DNA of 64,000 bases from Yinghuangia soli. Lineage in GTDB: Bacteria; Actinomycetota; Actinomycetes; Streptomycetales; Streptomycetaceae. Where the stretch lies: the NCBI RefSeq assembly GCF_021502675.1, contig NZ_JAKFHA010000007.1, positions 54,351-118,350 of the forward strand. Direction: 5' to 3'. Under the pieces are notes generated by a model. It saw only the letters and a program-made list of their open reading frames with translations, did not search any database and was not told the DNA's origin. Position 1 is the stretch's first letter, and each line of letters opens with the position of its first letter. The position numbers and the translations under genes were made by a program. This document shows, one piece after another, positions 19,447 to 27,693 of this stretch.

Positions 19447-20628
19447 GTGCTCGTACTCGTCGCGCCCGGACAGGGTGCCCAGACTCCCGGTTTCCTCACG
19501 CCCTGGCTCGACCTGCCCGGGGTGGCCGACCGCCTCACGTGGTGGTCCGCGGTCACCGGGCTCGACCTCATCCACTACGGAACCCAGGCCGACGCCGAGC
19601 AGATCCGGGACACCGCGATCGCCCAGCCGCTGCTGGTCGCGTCCGGCCTGGTGGCCGCCCTCGCGCTGTTCCCGCACCCGTCGGACGCGTACCGCGTGGT
19701 GGGCGCCGCGGCCGGGCACAGCGTCGGCGAGCTGACCGCGGCGGCCGGCACCGGCGTCATCACCGCGGAGTCCGCGATGGTCCTGGTCCGCGAGCGCGGC
19801 AAGGCGATGGCCGCCGCCGCGGCGGTCACCGAGACCGGCATGTCCGCGGTTCTGGGCGGCGACCCCGACGCGGTGGTCGCCAAGATCACCGAGCACGGCC
19901 TGACCCCGGCCAACATGAACGGCGCCGGGCAGATCGTGGCGGCCGGCACCCTCCCGCAGCTGGAGGCGTTCGCCGCCGACCCGCCCGAGAAGGCCCGGGT
20001 GCGGCCGCTGCCGGTGGCCGGCGCGTTCCACACCCACCACATGGCGCCCGCGGTGGCCCGGCTCGCCGAGCTGGTCCCCGGCGTGACCGTGCGCGACCCG
20101 CGCACCCCGTACATCTCCAACACCGACGGCGCGGTGCTGCACGACGGCCGCGAGATCGTCGCGCGCCTGGTCAGCCAGGTCTCCAACCCGGTCCGCTGGG
20201 ACCTGTGCATGGAGACCATGCGCGACCTGGGCGTCACCGCGATGATCGAGGTCACCCCGGCGGGCACGCTGACCGGGCTGGCCAAGCGCGCGCTGCCCGG
20301 CATCGAGACCGTCGCCCTCAAGACCCCCGACGACCTGGACGCCGCCCGCGCCCTGGTCGAAAAGCACGGCACCCCCAGCCAGATCGACGCGTCGCCGACG
20401 TGGCGCCTGGTGGTGGCACCGTTCAAGGGCATCGTGCACCAGGCGGGCATCCGCCCCGGCGACGACCTGGCGCCCGGCGCCGAGGTCGGCGTCGTCCGTT
20501 CGCACCGCGACGAGCAGGCGATCACCGTGCCGCACGGCGGCACCGTGGTCGAGTGGCTGGTCGAGGACGGCGACCCGGTGGCACCCGGCATGCCGCTGCT
20601 CCGCATCCACCCCAGGGGTGCCGTGTGA
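19447..20628 (+). CDS. fabD: Malonyl-CoA:ACP transacylase with C-terminal biotinyl/lipoyl-like domain
   Basis: A 393-residue protein. Residues 1-300 are a typical malonyltransferase that loads malonyl groups from CoA onto ACP: oxyanion GQGAQ, catalytic Ser92 in AAGHSVGE, His195 in AGAFHTHHM. Most FabD proteins end near 310. Here residues about 318-390 add a domain patterned like biotinyl carrier domains (VVAPFKGIVHQ, GDDLAPGAEVGVV, ITVPHGGTVVEWLVEDGDPV, PLLRI). In the turn where carriers have EAMKMENEI this has RSHRDEQAI, so the modifiable Lys is Arg. The GTG start at 19447 has GGAGGG upstream. First gene of the fab cluster. Confidence 0.93.
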   Translation: MLVLVAPGQGAQTPGFLTPWLDLPGVADRLTWWSAVTGLDLIHYGTQADAEQIRDTAIAQPLLVASGLVAALALFPHPSDAYRVVGAAAGHSVGELTAAAGTGVITAESAMVLVRERGKAMAAAAAVTETGMSAVLGGDPDAVVAKITEHGLTPANMNGAGQIVAAGTLPQLEAFAADPPEKARVRPLPVAGAFHTHHMAPAVARLAELVPGVTVRDPRTPYISNTDGAVLHDGREIVARLVSQVSNPVRWDLCMETMRDLGVTAMIEVTPAGTLTGLAKRALPGIETVALKTPDDLDAARALVEKHGTPSQIDASPTWRLVVAPFKGIVHQAGIRPGDDLAPGAEVGVVRSHRDEQAITVPHGGTVVEWLVEDGDPVAPGMPLLRIHPRGAV

Positions 20629-20683
20629 CAAGCGCAGCACAGCCGACTTTTGCGCTGAACCATCTCGACCGGGAGGACCTCGC

Positions 20684-21694
20684 GTGACCGCTTCCATCCG
20701 TCCCGCCGTCGGAGCACCGCACGCCCGCATCTGGGGCGTCGGCGGCTACCGGCCGGTCCGGGTCGTACCGAACTCCGAGCTGATCGAGCGCATCGACTCG
20801 TCCGACGAGTGGATCCAGTCGCGGTCCGGCATCAAGACCCGCCGCTGGGCCAACGACGAAGAGACCGTCGCCGAGATGTCGATCGCGGCGGCCGGCAAGG
20901 CGCTCGCGCACGCCGGCATCTCCGCCGACCAGGTCGGCTGCGTCATCGTCTCGACGGTCACGCACCTCAAGCAGACCCCGGCCATCGCCACCGAGATCGC
21001 CTACCGGCTCGGCGCCGGCGGCGGCCGCGCGGCGGCGTTCGACGTCTCCGCGGCGTGCGCCGGCTTCTGCTACGGCCTCACCCTCGCCAACGACCTGATC
21101 CGCGGCGGCAGCGCCGAGTACGTGCTGGTCATCGGCGTCGAGCGGCTGTCCGACCTGACCAACCCGGACGACCGCGGCACCGCGTTCATCTTCGGCGACG
21201 GTGCGGGCGCGGTCGTGGTCGGCCCGTCCGACGTGCCCGGCATCGGCCCGGTCGTGTGGGGCTCGGACGGCTCCAACTCCGAGGCGATCGAGCAGACCGA
21301 GTCGTGGGAAGAGCTGCGCGACAACGCCGAGGCGACCTTCCCGACGCTGCGCATGGAAGGCCAGAAGGTCTTCCGCTGGGCGGTCTGGGAGATGGCCAAG
21401 GTGTGCAAGGAGGCCCTCGACGCGGCCGGCGTGGCCGTCGGCGAGCTCGACGCCTTCATCCCGCACCAGGCCAACATGCGCATCACCGACGCGATGATCA
21501 AGGCGCTGCAGCTGCCCGCCGAGGTCCCCGTCGCGCGCGACATCGCCGAGTCCGGCAACACCTCCGCGGCCTCCATCCCGCTGGCCATGGAGCGCATGCT
21601 CGAGACCGGCGAGGCGCCCAGCGGCGGCACCGCTCTGGTCATGGGTTTCGGGGCCGGTCTCGTCTACGCGGGACAGGTCATTACGCTTCCCTGA
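20684..21694 (+). CDS. fabH: Beta-ketoacyl-ACP synthase III
   Basis: A 336-residue KAS III that starts each fatty acid by condensing acyl-CoA with malonyl-ACP. The catalytic triad is Cys125 (DVSAACAGFCYG), His261 (IPHQANMR) and Asn292 (ESGNTSAASIP). The start is GTG 20684 with GGGAGGA nine bases before; the open frame to 20618 lies in the spacer after fabD. Actinobacterial FabH enzymes usually prefer branched primers, but that cannot be read here. It is followed by acpP. Confidence 0.96.
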   Translation: MTASIRPAVGAPHARIWGVGGYRPVRVVPNSELIERIDSSDEWIQSRSGIKTRRWANDEETVAEMSIAAAGKALAHAGISADQVGCVIVSTVTHLKQTPAIATEIAYRLGAGGGRAAAFDVSAACAGFCYGLTLANDLIRGGSAEYVLVIGVERLSDLTNPDDRGTAFIFGDGAGAVVVGPSDVPGIGPVVWGSDGSNSEAIEQTESWEELRDNAEATFPTLRMEGQKVFRWAVWEMAKVCKEALDAAGVAVGELDAFIPHQANMRITDAMIKALQLPAEVPVARDIAESGNTSAASIPLAMERMLETGEAPSGGTALVMGFGAGLVYAGQVITLP

Positions 21695-21798
21695 GTCCGC
21701 CGCGCGAGGCTCTTACCGAACTCCCTGCAGCATCGGCCCGGCATCCGTGCCGCGGCCGTGGACACCACACCGGCAACACCGACGATTCAAGGAGCACC

Positions 21799-22047
21799 AT
21801 GGCAAGCCAGGAGGAGATCCTCGCGGGTCTCGCCGAGATCGTGAACGAGATCGCGGGCACGGAGGTCGAAGACGTCCAGCTCGACAAGTCGTTCACCGAG
21901 GACCTGGACATCGACTCGCTGTCGATGGTCGAGGTCGTGGTGGCCGCCGAGGAGAAGTTCGACGTCAAGATCCCGGACGACGACGTCAAGGGTCTGCGCA
22001 CGGTCGGCGACGCGGTCAACTACATCTTGAACGCCTCCGGCAAGTGA
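21799..22047 (+). CDS. acpP: Acyl carrier protein
   Basis: An 82-residue acidic carrier protein. The phosphopantetheine attachment Ser40 lies in LDIDSLSMVEV. Its composition and the C-terminal TVGDAVNYILNASGK match primary-metabolism AcpP. ATG 21799 follows AAGGAG with good spacing. It lies between fabH and fabF, as in Streptomyces fab clusters. A strong hairpin directly follows its stop. Confidence 0.96.
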   Translation: MASQEEILAGLAEIVNEIAGTEVEDVQLDKSFTEDLDIDSLSMVEVVVAAEEKFDVKIPDDDVKGLRTVGDAVNYILNASGK

Positions 22048-22052
22048 CGGAT

Positions 22053-22087
22053 CTCGGGCCCCGGGGGTTGTATACCCGGGGCCCGAG
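22053..22087. terminator. 13-bp hairpin right after acpP
   Basis: Arms 22053-22065 and 22075-22087 are perfectly complementary (CTCGGGCCCCGGG and its reverse), with a 9-base loop. It begins six bases after the acpP stop. It may be an attenuator or mRNA 3' stabiliser that raises acpP levels over fabF, rather than a full terminator, since fabF follows in the same direction. Confidence 0.6.
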
Positions 22088-22094
22088 CCGCGTT

Positions 22095-22220
22095 CCGGAC
22101 GCAGCACGCAGCACCGCACAGGCAATACCCGCAGAACCGGCAGTACGCAGTACCAGCGGACGCAATACCCGCAGACGCAGTACCGGCAAGACCCGCAGTA
22201 CGAGCACAGCACCGCCCGCG
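22095..22220. repeat. Degenerate short repeats in the acpP-fabF gap
   Basis: This 125-base stretch repeats variants of GCAGTACC, GCAATACCCGCAGA and CGCAGTAC several times. It lies in the 242-base gap between acpP and fabF and no credible gene covers it. It looks like slipped-strand expansion of a short motif. Confidence 0.5.
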
Positions 22221-22289
22221 GCCGCCGCACCCCCGGCCGGCCGCCCCTGAACCACCTTCCGTACCGAACTTCGTGGGAGTGATCTTCCA

Positions 22290-23588
22290 GTGAGCCCGAC
22301 CAAGCGCACCGAGACCCCGCGCACCGTGGTCGTCACCGGTCTGGGCGCGACCACGCCGGTCGGCGGCGACGTCCCGTCGACCTGGTCCGCACTGCTGGCC
22401 GGCAAGTCCGGCATCCGCACGCTGACCGAGGAATGGGCCGAGCAGATCCCCGTGCAGTTCGCCGGCCGGGTCGCCGTCGAACCGCTCGAGGTCATGCCGA
22501 AGGTCGAGGCCCGCAAGCTCGACCGGTCCGGCCAGTTCGCCATGATCGCGGCCCGCGAGGCATGGGCCGACGCCGGCTTCGCGGCCAAGAACACCCCTGC
22601 CGAGGACGGCTCCGGCGAGACCGTCGACGAACTGCGCCTCGGCGTGGTCATCGCCTCCGGCATCGGCGGCGTCACCACGCTGCTGGACGCCTGGGACGTC
22701 TTCAAGGAGAAGGGCCCGCGCCGCGTCGGCCCGCTCACCGTCCCGATGCTCATGCCCAACAGCCCGGCCGCCAACGTCGGCATCGAGCTGCGCGCCCGGG
22801 CCGGTGTGCACACCCCGGTCAGCGCCTGCGCCTCCGGTGCCGAAGCCGTCGCGTACGCCCTGGAGATGATCCGCTCGGGCCGCGCCGACGTGGTGCTCTG
22901 CGGCGGCACCGAGGCCGCGATCCACCCGCTGCCGATGGCCGCGTTCGCCAACATGATGGCGATGTCCAAGCGCAACGACGAGCCGCAGCGCGCCTCGCGC
23001 CCCTACGACAAGAGCCGCGACGGCTTCGTCATGGGCGAGGGCGCCGGCTGCCTGGTCCTGGAGAGCGCCGAGTACGCCGCCGCCCGCGGTGCCCGCGTGT
23101 ACGCCGAGGTGGCCGGCGCCGGCATGACCTCGGACGGCCACCACATCGCGCAGCCCGAGCCCGAAGGCCGCGACATCGCCCGCGCGATGGCGCTGGCCAT
23201 CGAGGACGCCGGCGCGAGCGTCGACCAGGTCGTGCACGTCAACGCGCACGGCACCTCGACCCCGGCGGGCGACATCACCGAGCTCAAGGCGATCCGCTCG
23301 GTGCTCGGCGACGAAGCCGCCGACAAGGTCTGCGTGACCTCCACCAAGTCGATGACCGGGCACCTGCTCGGCGGCACCGGCGCGGTCGAGTCGGTCGCGA
23401 CCGTGCTGGCGGTCTACCACCGCATGGCCCCGCCGACCATCAATGTCGACGACCCGGACGACGACGTCTGCCTGGACATCGTCCGCAACGACCCGCGGCC
23501 GCTGCCGGAGGGCGAGATCGTCGCGCTCAACGACTCGTTCGGGTTCGGCGGGCACGATGTGGTCGTCGCCTTCCGCAGCGTGGGCTGA
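22290..23588 (+). CDS. fabF: Beta-ketoacyl-ACP synthase II
   Basis: A 432-residue KAS II that elongates acyl-ACP in fatty acid synthesis. The catalytic residues are Cys180 (PVSACASGAE), His320 (VNAHGTSTPAGD), Lys353 and His358 (STKSMTGHLLGGTGA). It is slightly longer than the usual 410-420 residues because of a short insert around residues 100-112. The start is GTG 22290. It follows fabD-fabH-acpP, with a carboxyltransferase gene 27 bases downstream. Confidence 0.95.
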   Translation: MSPTKRTETPRTVVVTGLGATTPVGGDVPSTWSALLAGKSGIRTLTEEWAEQIPVQFAGRVAVEPLEVMPKVEARKLDRSGQFAMIAAREAWADAGFAAKNTPAEDGSGETVDELRLGVVIASGIGGVTTLLDAWDVFKEKGPRRVGPLTVPMLMPNSPAANVGIELRARAGVHTPVSACASGAEAVAYALEMIRSGRADVVLCGGTEAAIHPLPMAAFANMMAMSKRNDEPQRASRPYDKSRDGFVMGEGAGCLVLESAEYAAARGARVYAEVAGAGMTSDGHHIAQPEPEGRDIARAMALAIEDAGASVDQVVHVNAHGTSTPAGDITELKAIRSVLGDEAADKVCVTSTKSMTGHLLGGTGAVESVATVLAVYHRMAPPTINVDDPDDDVCLDIVRNDPRPLPEGEIVALNDSFGFGGHDVVVAFRSVG

Positions 23589-23615
23589 CGCCCGCCGAGG
23601 ACGGAGCACACCGAC

Positions 23616-25046
23616 ATGACCGTCATCGAGAACCGCCCGGCGGCCGCCGCACCCGGCCGGCCCGCCCGGGACAGCGACCCGCGCAACCCGCGGCTGCGCC
23701 TGCAGCGGCTCGTCGACGAGGGCAGCTACGAGGAGATCTCGCCGTACGACCGCTCCGGCATGCTCGCGTGCGTCGGCACGGTCGGCGGCACCCGCGTGGT
23801 GGCGTACGCCTCCGACCCGACCGTGCAGGGCGGCGCCATGGGCGTCGAGGGCTGCCAGGTCGTGGTCGACGCGTACGAGCGCGCGCTGGCCGAGGACTGC
23901 CCGATCATCGCGCTGTTCCACTCGGGCGGCGCGCGCCTGCAGGAAGGCGTGTCCTCGCTCGATGCGGTGGGCCGCATCTTCCACGCGATGACGCTGGCGT
24001 CCGGCCGGATCCCGCAGATCTCCGTGGTGCTCGGCGCCGCGGCGGGCGGCGCGGCGTACGGGCCGGCGCTGACCGACCTGGTCATCCTGGCCCCGGAAGG
24101 CCGCGTATTCGTCACCGGACCGGACGTGGTCCGCTCGGTGACCGGCGAGGACGTCGACGCGCTGCGGCTCGGCGGCCCCGAGCCGCACGGCCGGCGCAGC
24201 GGCGTCGTGCACGTCGTCGCGGAGTCCGAGCAGGACGCCCTGGACCGGGCCCGGCAGCTCGCGTCGCTGCTCGCCGACCAGGGCGAGATCGACCCGGCGA
24301 AGCTCGACCGCCGCGAACTCGCGGCGCTGCTGCCCGAGTCGCCCAAGCGGGCGTACGACGTGCACCCGGTGGTCGACGGCCTGCTCGACGAGCCGGGCCT
24401 GGAACTGCACCCCAAGTGGGCGCCGAACATCACCACGACGCTCGGCCGGCTCGGCGGCCGGACGGTCGGCGTGGTCGCCAACAACCCGCTGCGGCTGGGC
24501 GGCTGCCTGGACTCGGCGTCGGCCGAGAAAGCGGCGCGCTTCGTGCGGATGTGCGACGCGTTCGGGGTACCGCTGGTCGTGGTCGTGGACGTGCCCGGCT
24601 ACCTGCCCGGCGTGGGCCAGGAGTGGGACGGCGTGGTGCGCCGCGGCGCGAAGCTGCTGCACGCATTCGGCGAATGCGTGGTGCCGCGCGTGACGCTGGT
24701 GACCCGGAAGGCGTACGGCGGCGCGTACATCGCGATGAACGCCGCCTCGCTGGGCGCCACCCGGGTCCTGGCCTGGCCGACCGCCGAGGTCGCGGTCATG
24801 GGCGCGGTCGCGGCGGTGCGCATCCTGCACCGGCGGCGCCTCGCCGAGGTGCCGGACGAGCTCAAGGCGCAGGTCGAGCTGGAGCTCGCGGCCGAGCACG
24901 AGAAGGTCGCGGGCGGCCTGGCCCGGGCCGTCGAGATCGGCGTCGTGCACGAGGTCGTCGATCCGGCGGAGAGCCGGATCGCGCTGGCGAAGGCCATCGC
25001 CGCGGCACCGCAGCAGCGCGGGCGGCACGGCAACATCCCGCTGTAG
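23616..25046 (+). CDS. Acyl-CoA carboxylase carboxyltransferase (beta) subunit
   Basis: A 476-residue protein with both halves of the carboxyltransferase fold (N-terminal about residues 30-250, C-terminal to the end), like PccB/AccD of actinobacterial acyl-CoA carboxylases. Marks include IALFHSGGARLQEGVSSL, GAAAGGAAYGPAL, VVDVPGYLPGVGQEWDGVVR and KAYGGAYIAMNAASLGATR. It would move the carboxyl group from biotin to acetyl- or propionyl-CoA and so make the malonyl-CoA that FabD uses. Neither biotin carrier nor biotin carboxylase is encoded nearby. Substrate (acetyl versus propionyl) is not certain. ATG 23616 is 27 bases after fabF. Confidence 0.92.
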   Translation: MTVIENRPAAAAPGRPARDSDPRNPRLRLQRLVDEGSYEEISPYDRSGMLACVGTVGGTRVVAYASDPTVQGGAMGVEGCQVVVDAYERALAEDCPIIALFHSGGARLQEGVSSLDAVGRIFHAMTLASGRIPQISVVLGAAAGGAAYGPALTDLVILAPEGRVFVTGPDVVRSVTGEDVDALRLGGPEPHGRRSGVVHVVAESEQDALDRARQLASLLADQGEIDPAKLDRRELAALLPESPKRAYDVHPVVDGLLDEPGLELHPKWAPNITTTLGRLGGRTVGVVANNPLRLGGCLDSASAEKAARFVRMCDAFGVPLVVVVDVPGYLPGVGQEWDGVVRRGAKLLHAFGECVVPRVTLVTRKAYGGAYIAMNAASLGATRVLAWPTAEVAVMGAVAAVRILHRRRLAEVPDELKAQVELELAAEHEKVAGGLARAVEIGVVHEVVDPAESRIALAKAIAAAPQQRGRHGNIPL

Positions 25047-25085
25047 GCGCTGCCGCTGCGGACACTGCCGCACGGGAACGGACGA

Positions 25086-25125
25086 CGCCGAGGCCGGCCG
25101 GAGAATTCTCCGGCCGGCCTCGGCG
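25086..25125. terminator. 40-bp perfect palindrome, bidirectional terminator
   Basis: Bases 25086-25125 read the same on both strands (20+20, centre GAATTC), followed on the + strand by TTTT. It lies between the convergent carboxyltransferase and DUF3145 genes and should end both transcripts. Confidence 0.85.
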
Positions 25126-25142
25126 TTTTCGTCGGCGGGTCG

Positions 25143-25637
25143 TCAGACGACCTGGTGGAGCCAGCGGACCGGGGCGCCCTCGCCCGCGTAGCGGAAGGGC
25201 TCCAGTTCGTCGTCCCACGGCTTGCCGAGCAGCTTCTCGATCTCGCCCTGCAGGTCGCACTCGCCGCGGGCGGCGCGGCCCAGGACCGCGCGCAACCGGT
25301 CCTCGGGGATGAGGATGTCGCCATGCGCCCCCGTGACCGCATGGAAGATGCCCAGGTCGGGGGTGTTGCTGTAGCGCTCGCCCTCGGCGCCCGGGGAGGG
25401 CTCCTCGGTCACCTCGAAGCGCAGCAGATGCCACCCGCGCAGCGCCGACGCCAGCTTGGCCGCGGTGCCGGGGCGGCCGTGCCACGACATCTCGGCACGC
25501 AGCATCCCGGGCGCGGCCGGCTGACGGACCCAGTCCAGGCTCAAGCGCACGCCAAGAACGCCCTGTGCGGCCCACTCGACGTGGGGGCACAGCGCGCGCG
25601 GCGCGGAGTGCACGTACAAGACTCCACGTGTCGTCAC
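25143..25637 (-). CDS. DUF3145 family protein
   Basis: A 164-residue protein matching the actinobacterial DUF3145 family, whose function I do not know. Recognisable segments are RGVLYVHSAPRALCPHVEWA at the N-terminus, ALRGWHLLRFEVTEEP in the middle and GKPWDDELEPFRYAGEGAP near the end. It has no membrane segment. It starts at GTG 25637 and converges on the fab cluster, a place it also occupies in Streptomyces, so a link with lipid metabolism or growth is possible but unproven. Confidence 0.92.
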   Translation of the reverse strand: MTTRGVLYVHSAPRALCPHVEWAAQGVLGVRLSLDWVRQPAAPGMLRAEMSWHGRPGTAAKLASALRGWHLLRFEVTEEPSPGAEGERYSNTPDLGIFHAVTGAHGDILIPEDRLRAVLGRAARGECDLQGEIEKLLGKPWDDELEPFRYAGEGAPVRWLHQVV

Positions 25638-26104
25638 TGGGACCTCCAGGCTAAGGACGAGGTTCGCCTTCCCCAGCGGCCTCGGGACCTGCCTTGATCT
25701 CCCTGCTCCGACTCACGTGTCCTACCGTGCGTCCGTTTTCTGCTGTCTCGCTGCTCCTCGGGTGTTTGCGCCTTTCATTGTGCCTCACGCATCACGGAAG
25801 CACCACGCGAAACAATCACTCTCCGTATGCGCAATAAGGAATACACCGGATCCCGGCGTTCCAAACGTCACTCACAGTCTCGACGCTGTGAGTCACTGCA
25901 CTCACCCTGCCCCGCTGAACAGCCCCCCATCCCCACGCAGTCCGGCATTCACTCGAAGGGATGACATACCGTCTACAGCAGACAGATACGGCAACCCCCG
26001 CCGACACCACGTCACTTCGAGAGTAGGGGCCGAAGGGCGCGCATGTGGGGGTATTGCCGGGGCGGGCAGCAAGGCGGCGGCAAGGGCCGCGGCAGGGGGC
26101 GGGG
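25638..26104. other. 467-base divergent intergenic region, less GC-rich
   Basis: No gene is supported. The stretch 25700-25990 is clearly poorer in GC than its surroundings, as expected for promoters of the divergent DUF3145 and SGNH hydrolase genes. An inverted repeat ACTCACAG (25870-25877) / CTGTGAGT (25886-25893) with an 8-base spacer could be an operator. Long open frames that cross it lack family resemblance. Confidence 0.5.
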
Positions 26105-27124
26105 ATGCACGAGGGACGGTGGGGGCTGCGTCGGACGGCGCCGCGGCGGTACAGGCGCGCGGCGGGTCTGCTCGCCGCGCTCGCGCTGGCCGCCACGGCC
26201 GCCTGCGCCACGGGCAGCGGCGGCGACCGGGGCACGCTGCCGGGCGCGGAGGACGGCCTCCAGGCCCGGGTCCAGCCGACCGGCACCGCGTCCGCGGCAC
26301 CGCCGGCACCCTCCTCGGCGGCGCCCGCGAAGGCGCCCTCGTCGGCCGCCCCTTCCTCGTTCGCCCCTTCCTCGTCCGCACCGGCGGCCGGGCCGTTCCC
26401 CAGGCCGCGGTCGATGGCCGCCCTCGGCGACTCCATAACCCGCGGGTTCGACGCCTGCTCGATCCCGCTCAAGGACTGCCCCTCGAAGTCCTGGGCCACC
26501 GGCGACGACGTGGACAGCATCGCCCGCCGCCTCGGACTTCCCTCCTCGGCCGTCTTCAACGACGCCCGCACCGGCGCCCGCATGAACGACCTCGCCGGCC
26601 AGGCCCGGACGGCGGTCGGGCAGCACGTCGAATACGTCACCGTCCTGATGGGCGCGAACGACGCCTGCCGCGACCGCGAGGACCAGATGACCCCGGTCTC
26701 CGAGTTCGAGGCCCAACTCCGGGAAGGCCTGGGCGTGCTGCGGAACGGCCTGCCCGGCGTACGCGTCCTACTGGTGAGCGTGCCGGACGTGATCCGGCTC
26801 TGGGAGGTCGCCCATGGCGAACGCCTGGCGCGGGCCGTGTGGTCGCGGGGGGTCTGCCAGACCGCGCTGTCCGACCCGGAGTCCACCAAGCGCGACGACG
26901 TCGACCGGCGCCAGCGGGTCCGCGACCGCGTCACCGCGTACAACGACGTGCTGCGCCGGGTCTGCGCGGAGTGGCCGGGCCAGTGCCGATACGACGGCGG
27001 GGCGGTCAACCGGCACAAGTTCACCAAGGGCGACCTGAGCGACTGGGACTGGTTCCACCCGAGCGGGCAGGGCCACGGCATCATCGCCAAGTTGGCTTCG
27101 GAGGCGGGTTTCCGCTGGCAGTAG
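26105..27124 (+). CDS. Secreted SGNH/GDSL hydrolase, probable lipoprotein
   Basis: A 339-residue exported esterase/lipase-like enzyme. The signal segment GLLAALALAATAACATG ends in a lipobox-like TAAC (Thr at -3 is less common). A Ser/Ala/Pro-rich linker follows (about residues 55-95), then the SGNH domain: block I ALGDSITRGF with the catalytic Ser, block III VLMGANDAC with Asn, block V DWDWFHPSGQGH with the Asp-His pair. ATG 26105 is chosen; the frame is open to 26045. It faces a tRNA gene on the opposite strand downstream. The substrate is unknown. Confidence 0.88.
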   Translation: MHEGRWGLRRTAPRRYRRAAGLLAALALAATAACATGSGGDRGTLPGAEDGLQARVQPTGTASAAPPAPSSAAPAKAPSSAAPSSFAPSSSAPAAGPFPRPRSMAALGDSITRGFDACSIPLKDCPSKSWATGDDVDSIARRLGLPSSAVFNDARTGARMNDLAGQARTAVGQHVEYVTVLMGANDACRDREDQMTPVSEFEAQLREGLGVLRNGLPGVRVLLVSVPDVIRLWEVAHGERLARAVWSRGVCQTALSDPESTKRDDVDRRQRVRDRVTAYNDVLRRVCAEWPGQCRYDGGAVNRHKFTKGDLSDWDWFHPSGQGHGIIAKLASEAGFRWQ

Positions 27125-27354
27125 GGGAAACGCACGCCACCCCAACGCCACGCACCCGTTCGAGTGAAACGCCGCAGATCATTGCGGACAGGGTTGCTAA
27201 GCTCGCGGGCGAAGCGCGACAGTAGCCGGGCAAACACAATCCGTGATCGCCATCAGCACCTGGTGCGTACGGTTCCCTCCGGAGATCCGAAGGAAACCCC
27301 GCAGCCCGGAGGGGCGTTCACGCGAAGGCGCCTGCGCGCACGCGCAATAACGAG

Positions 27355-27428
27355 TAGGGCGGGTGGGACTCGAACCCACGACCGAGGGATTATGAGTCCC
27401 TTGCTCTAACCGGCTGAGCTACCGCCCC
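27355..27428 (-). tRNA. tRNA with CAT anticodon (Ile2/lysidine type or elongator Met)
   Basis: A 74-base cloverleaf on the minus strand. The anticodon stem AGGGA/TCCCT encloses the loop CTCATAA, giving anticodon CAT. The D arm starts GCTCAG and the T arm is GTGGG-TTCGAGT-CCCAC. The anticodon stem lacks the three G-C pairs of initiator tRNA. Whether it is tRNA-Ile2 (lysidine-modified) or elongator tRNA-Met cannot be settled by eye. The acceptor ends in a G1-U72 wobble pair and CCA is not encoded. Confidence 0.9.
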
Positions 27429-27693
27429 GTGCCGACACCTGACCGGTATCGGCCCCGGCAGCATAGCCGTTCCGCGCGCGCCGCTGCTCGCCGGGTTTCG
27501 GCGGCCGGCATTCCGGCATTCGTGCGCCGGGCCGACGAGGCATGGCCTCGGGCCCTTCCGTTCGCCGTTTCGCCTCCGTGCAGTTTGCTCCGAGTGGCCC
27601 AACGGGCAGTGCCGGCGGCGTGGTTGGCCCGGGCACCCCCACCTGCCGGTTTCCGCTGCGCGGCCGCGGTGCGCTCGGGCACGCTGGGCGGTC

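Noticed and set aside
22095-22220. CRISPR-like array between acpP and fabF
   Set aside because: Repeats are too short, irregular and lack unique spacers; no cas genes are present.
19447-23588. fabD-fabH-acpP-fabF as a type II polyketide cluster
   Set aside because: Gene order, FasR neighbour, the AcpP sequence and absence of chain-length factor, ketoreductase and cyclases point to primary fatty acid synthesis.
22020-25073. A 1017-codon open frame on the minus strand opposite fabF and the carboxyltransferase
   Set aside because: It is Arg/Gly/His-rich without any family motif and mirrors strong genes on the other strand; long antisense frames are expected at this GC content.
22433-25312. A 959-codon + strand frame overlapping fabF
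   Set aside because: Arg/Pro/Gly-rich out-of-frame reading of real genes.
25717-27225. A 502-codon + strand frame over the SGNH hydrolase region
   Set aside because: Crosses a promoter-like region and lacks any domain, while the SGNH frame has all catalytic blocks.
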